From the NCBI GenBank assembly GCA_905197685.1, contig CAJJZS010000018.1, forward strand, positions 1 through 22,884: a stretch of 22,884 nucleotides of DNA. The letters are read 5' to 3'. Both the position numbers and the translations under genes were made by a program. Of this stretch, positions 21,593 to 22,884 are shown piece by piece. Numbering within the stretch: the stretch's first letter is position 1; each line of letters begins with the position of its first letter. The notes below the pieces were generated by a model, which was given only the letters and a program-made list of their open reading frames with translations, was not told the DNA's origin and ran no database searches. The stretch is from an uncultured Oscillospiraceae bacterium (GTDB lineage Bacteria > Bacillota > Clostridia > Oscillospirales > Ruminococcaceae).

Positions 21593-22852
21593 ATGAAACA
21601 GGTATGCGCGGTGATTTTAGCTCAACAAAGCGGAAACGCAATCAAATCAAAATACCCGAAAGCGATGGCGCAGGTTCTTTTTAAACCGATGGTTTGCTGG
21701 ATTGCTGACCGATGCAAACAAGCACAGATTCAGGAAATCTGTGTGGTTGGCGGAGAATATACCGAACAGCTCCGCGGCATTTTAAAAGAAGAAGTAAAAG
21801 CAGCGGAAAAAGCGGAGGACTTTATTAAGGAACATCAAAGCTGTGATGTGCTTGTTCTTCCGGCAGATATGCCGTTATTGAATGTCGAGCTGTTACAGCA
21901 GATGATTGCGCTGCATCAAAACACCGGGGCGGCTGCAACGCTGCTGACTTCGGACTCTTTTAAGCAGGTAACTTTCACAGCGGGCTGCTTTGCGGCAGAC
22001 TTTTTACTGCAAATGACAGAGATATTAAACGGCGAAGAAAATGCATGGAAAGATATTGTCAATTTTGCCGAAAATAAGGGGAGAAAAGCGGTCGCTTTTC
22101 TTTGTAAAGATGAAAATGCGCTGATAAAAGCCGAGAATCGGGCAGATTTGTTAAAATTAAATGAAATTGCGAATAAAATTGTGGTTGACAGACTTTTAGA
22201 AGATGGTGTAAACTTCTATTGTAGGGACGGAATTGTAATTTCGCCCGATGTGTCTGTCGGAAGGGATACCACAATCGCTCCGGGAACTCAGCTCAAGGGA
22301 AAGGTGACAATCGGGGAAGATTGCGTGATTGGTCCGAATACCGTCATTGAGGACAGCCAAATCGGAGACGGGTGTCAAATTCATTCTTCTCTGATTGAAC
22401 AATCTTCGGTGGGAAATCGGGTAAAAATCGGTCCAAACAGCCATCTGCGTCCGAACAGTTCGCTTGCAGACGCGGTAAAAATAGGAAACTTTGTGGAGAT
22501 TAAAAACGCTTCTTTGGGAGAAAAAACAAGCGTTGCGCACTTGACCTATATCGGAGATTCCGATTTTGGTTCTCATATCAATGTGGGCTGCGGTGTGGTA
22601 ACGGTAAATTATAACGGTTATCAGAAGTTTAGAAGCAGGGTGGAGGACGATGCCTTTATCGGCTGCAACACCAATCTGGTATCTCCGGTTCATGTTGGAA
22701 AAGGAGCGTATATTGCCGCAGGTTCGACCATTACCTCCGATGTGCAGGAGGACAGCATGGCGATTGCGAGAGCGCGCCAGCAAAATAAAGAGGGCTGGGC
22801 AAAGCGGTACAGAGAAACGCAGACAGCTCTGAAAGCAAAGCAGGGAAAATAA
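21593..22852 (+). CDS. glmU: GlmU homologue with intact acetyltransferase and degenerate uridylyltransferase domain
   Basis: Normally GlmU acetylates glucosamine-1-phosphate and then uridylylates it to UDP-GlcNAc, the peptidoglycan precursor. From ATG 21593 (AGGAG upstream) this protein has 419 residues against about 455. The C-terminal left-handed beta-helix (about 206-395) is complete: LRPN, VKIGNFVEIKNA, AHLTYIGD with catalytic His316, NYNGYQKF, GKGAYIAAGSTIT and RARQQNKEGW. The N-terminal domain is recognisable (SKYPK with Lys23, DVLVLPADMPLL with Asp92). It lacks the signature LAAGxGTRM, reading LAQQSGNAI, and has no QLGTGHA uracil-binding segment and no GYGRIVRD-like segment. It is about 40 residues short. 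I infer that the acetyltransferase is active and the pyrophosphorylase probably lost or altered. No frameshift is visible. Confidence 0.9.
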   Translation: MKQVCAVILAQQSGNAIKSKYPKAMAQVLFKPMVCWIADRCKQAQIQEICVVGGEYTEQLRGILKEEVKAAEKAEDFIKEHQSCDVLVLPADMPLLNVELLQQMIALHQNTGAAATLLTSDSFKQVTFTAGCFAADFLLQMTEILNGEENAWKDIVNFAENKGRKAVAFLCKDENALIKAENRADLLKLNEIANKIVVDRLLEDGVNFYCRDGIVISPDVSVGRDTTIAPGTQLKGKVTIGEDCVIGPNTVIEDSQIGDGCQIHSSLIEQSSVGNRVKIGPNSHLRPNSSLADAVKIGNFVEIKNASLGEKTSVAHLTYIGDSDFGSHINVGCGVVTVNYNGYQKFRSRVEDDAFIGCNTNLVSPVHVGKGAYIAAGSTITSDVQEDSMAIARARQQNKEGWAKRYRETQTALKAKQGK

Positions 22853-22884
22853 TTTTTTGTATCTAAGCAGCGGAATACCCCGCT

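Noticed and set aside
21363..21641. 92-codon minus-strand open frame between ppdK and glmU
   Set aside because: Phe/Lys/Ser-rich translation of AT-rich intergenic DNA that overlaps the glmU promoter and start.

Overview
The window reads as chromosomal DNA of a low- to mid-GC anaerobic member of the Clostridia, most plausibly an Oscillospiraceae/Ruminococcaceae-type gut bacterium. This rests on the c-di-AMP pair cdaA-cdaR, a COG2509-type flavoprotein, a DUF1667 protein, pyruvate phosphate dikinase, a TIGR01977-like cysteine desulfurase homologue, strong AGGAGG ribosome binding sites and sigma-A-like promoters. The taxonomy is inference. Genes sit in short operons on both strands separated by hairpin terminators. 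There is no IS element, phage gene, CRISPR array or rRNA.

Layout, left to right: a 5'-truncated class V aminotransferase; the diadenylate cyclase operon cdaA-cdaR; a FAD-dependent dehydrogenase; convergent to it, a divergent sigma-54 (rpoN) gene ending in a Cys/His-rich tail; then a membrane-anchored zinc-ribbon protein overlapping hemW by one base; a D-2-hydroxyacid dehydrogenase; on the minus strand dacA followed by a solitary DUF1667 gene; divergent from dacA, a three-gene unit (metallophosphoesterase, nitroreductase, GH29 alpha-L-fucosidase); on the minus strand an SDR dehydrogenase, a small gene interrupted by an in-frame stop, tRNA-Ser(CGA) and ppdK; finally a plus-strand glmU homologue near the right edge.

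Shared themes are cell-envelope homeostasis (cdaA/cdaR, dacA, glmU), central carbon and redox metabolism (ppdK, 2-hydroxyacid dehydrogenase, SDR, nitroreductase, FAD protein) and glycan use (fucosidase).

The points most worth a second look are three proteins that keep their family fold but lose diagnostic residues. The sigma-54 has its RpoN-box arginines replaced by glutamates, an altered helix-turn-helix and a 12-Cys/6-His tail. The GlmU has a shortened, motif-poor uridylyltransferase domain next to an intact acetyltransferase domain. The metallophosphoesterase has substitutions in two metal-binding motifs. There is also a freshly interrupted, possibly SUKH-like pseudogene. Nothing here is a recognisable multi-gene defence or mobile system.
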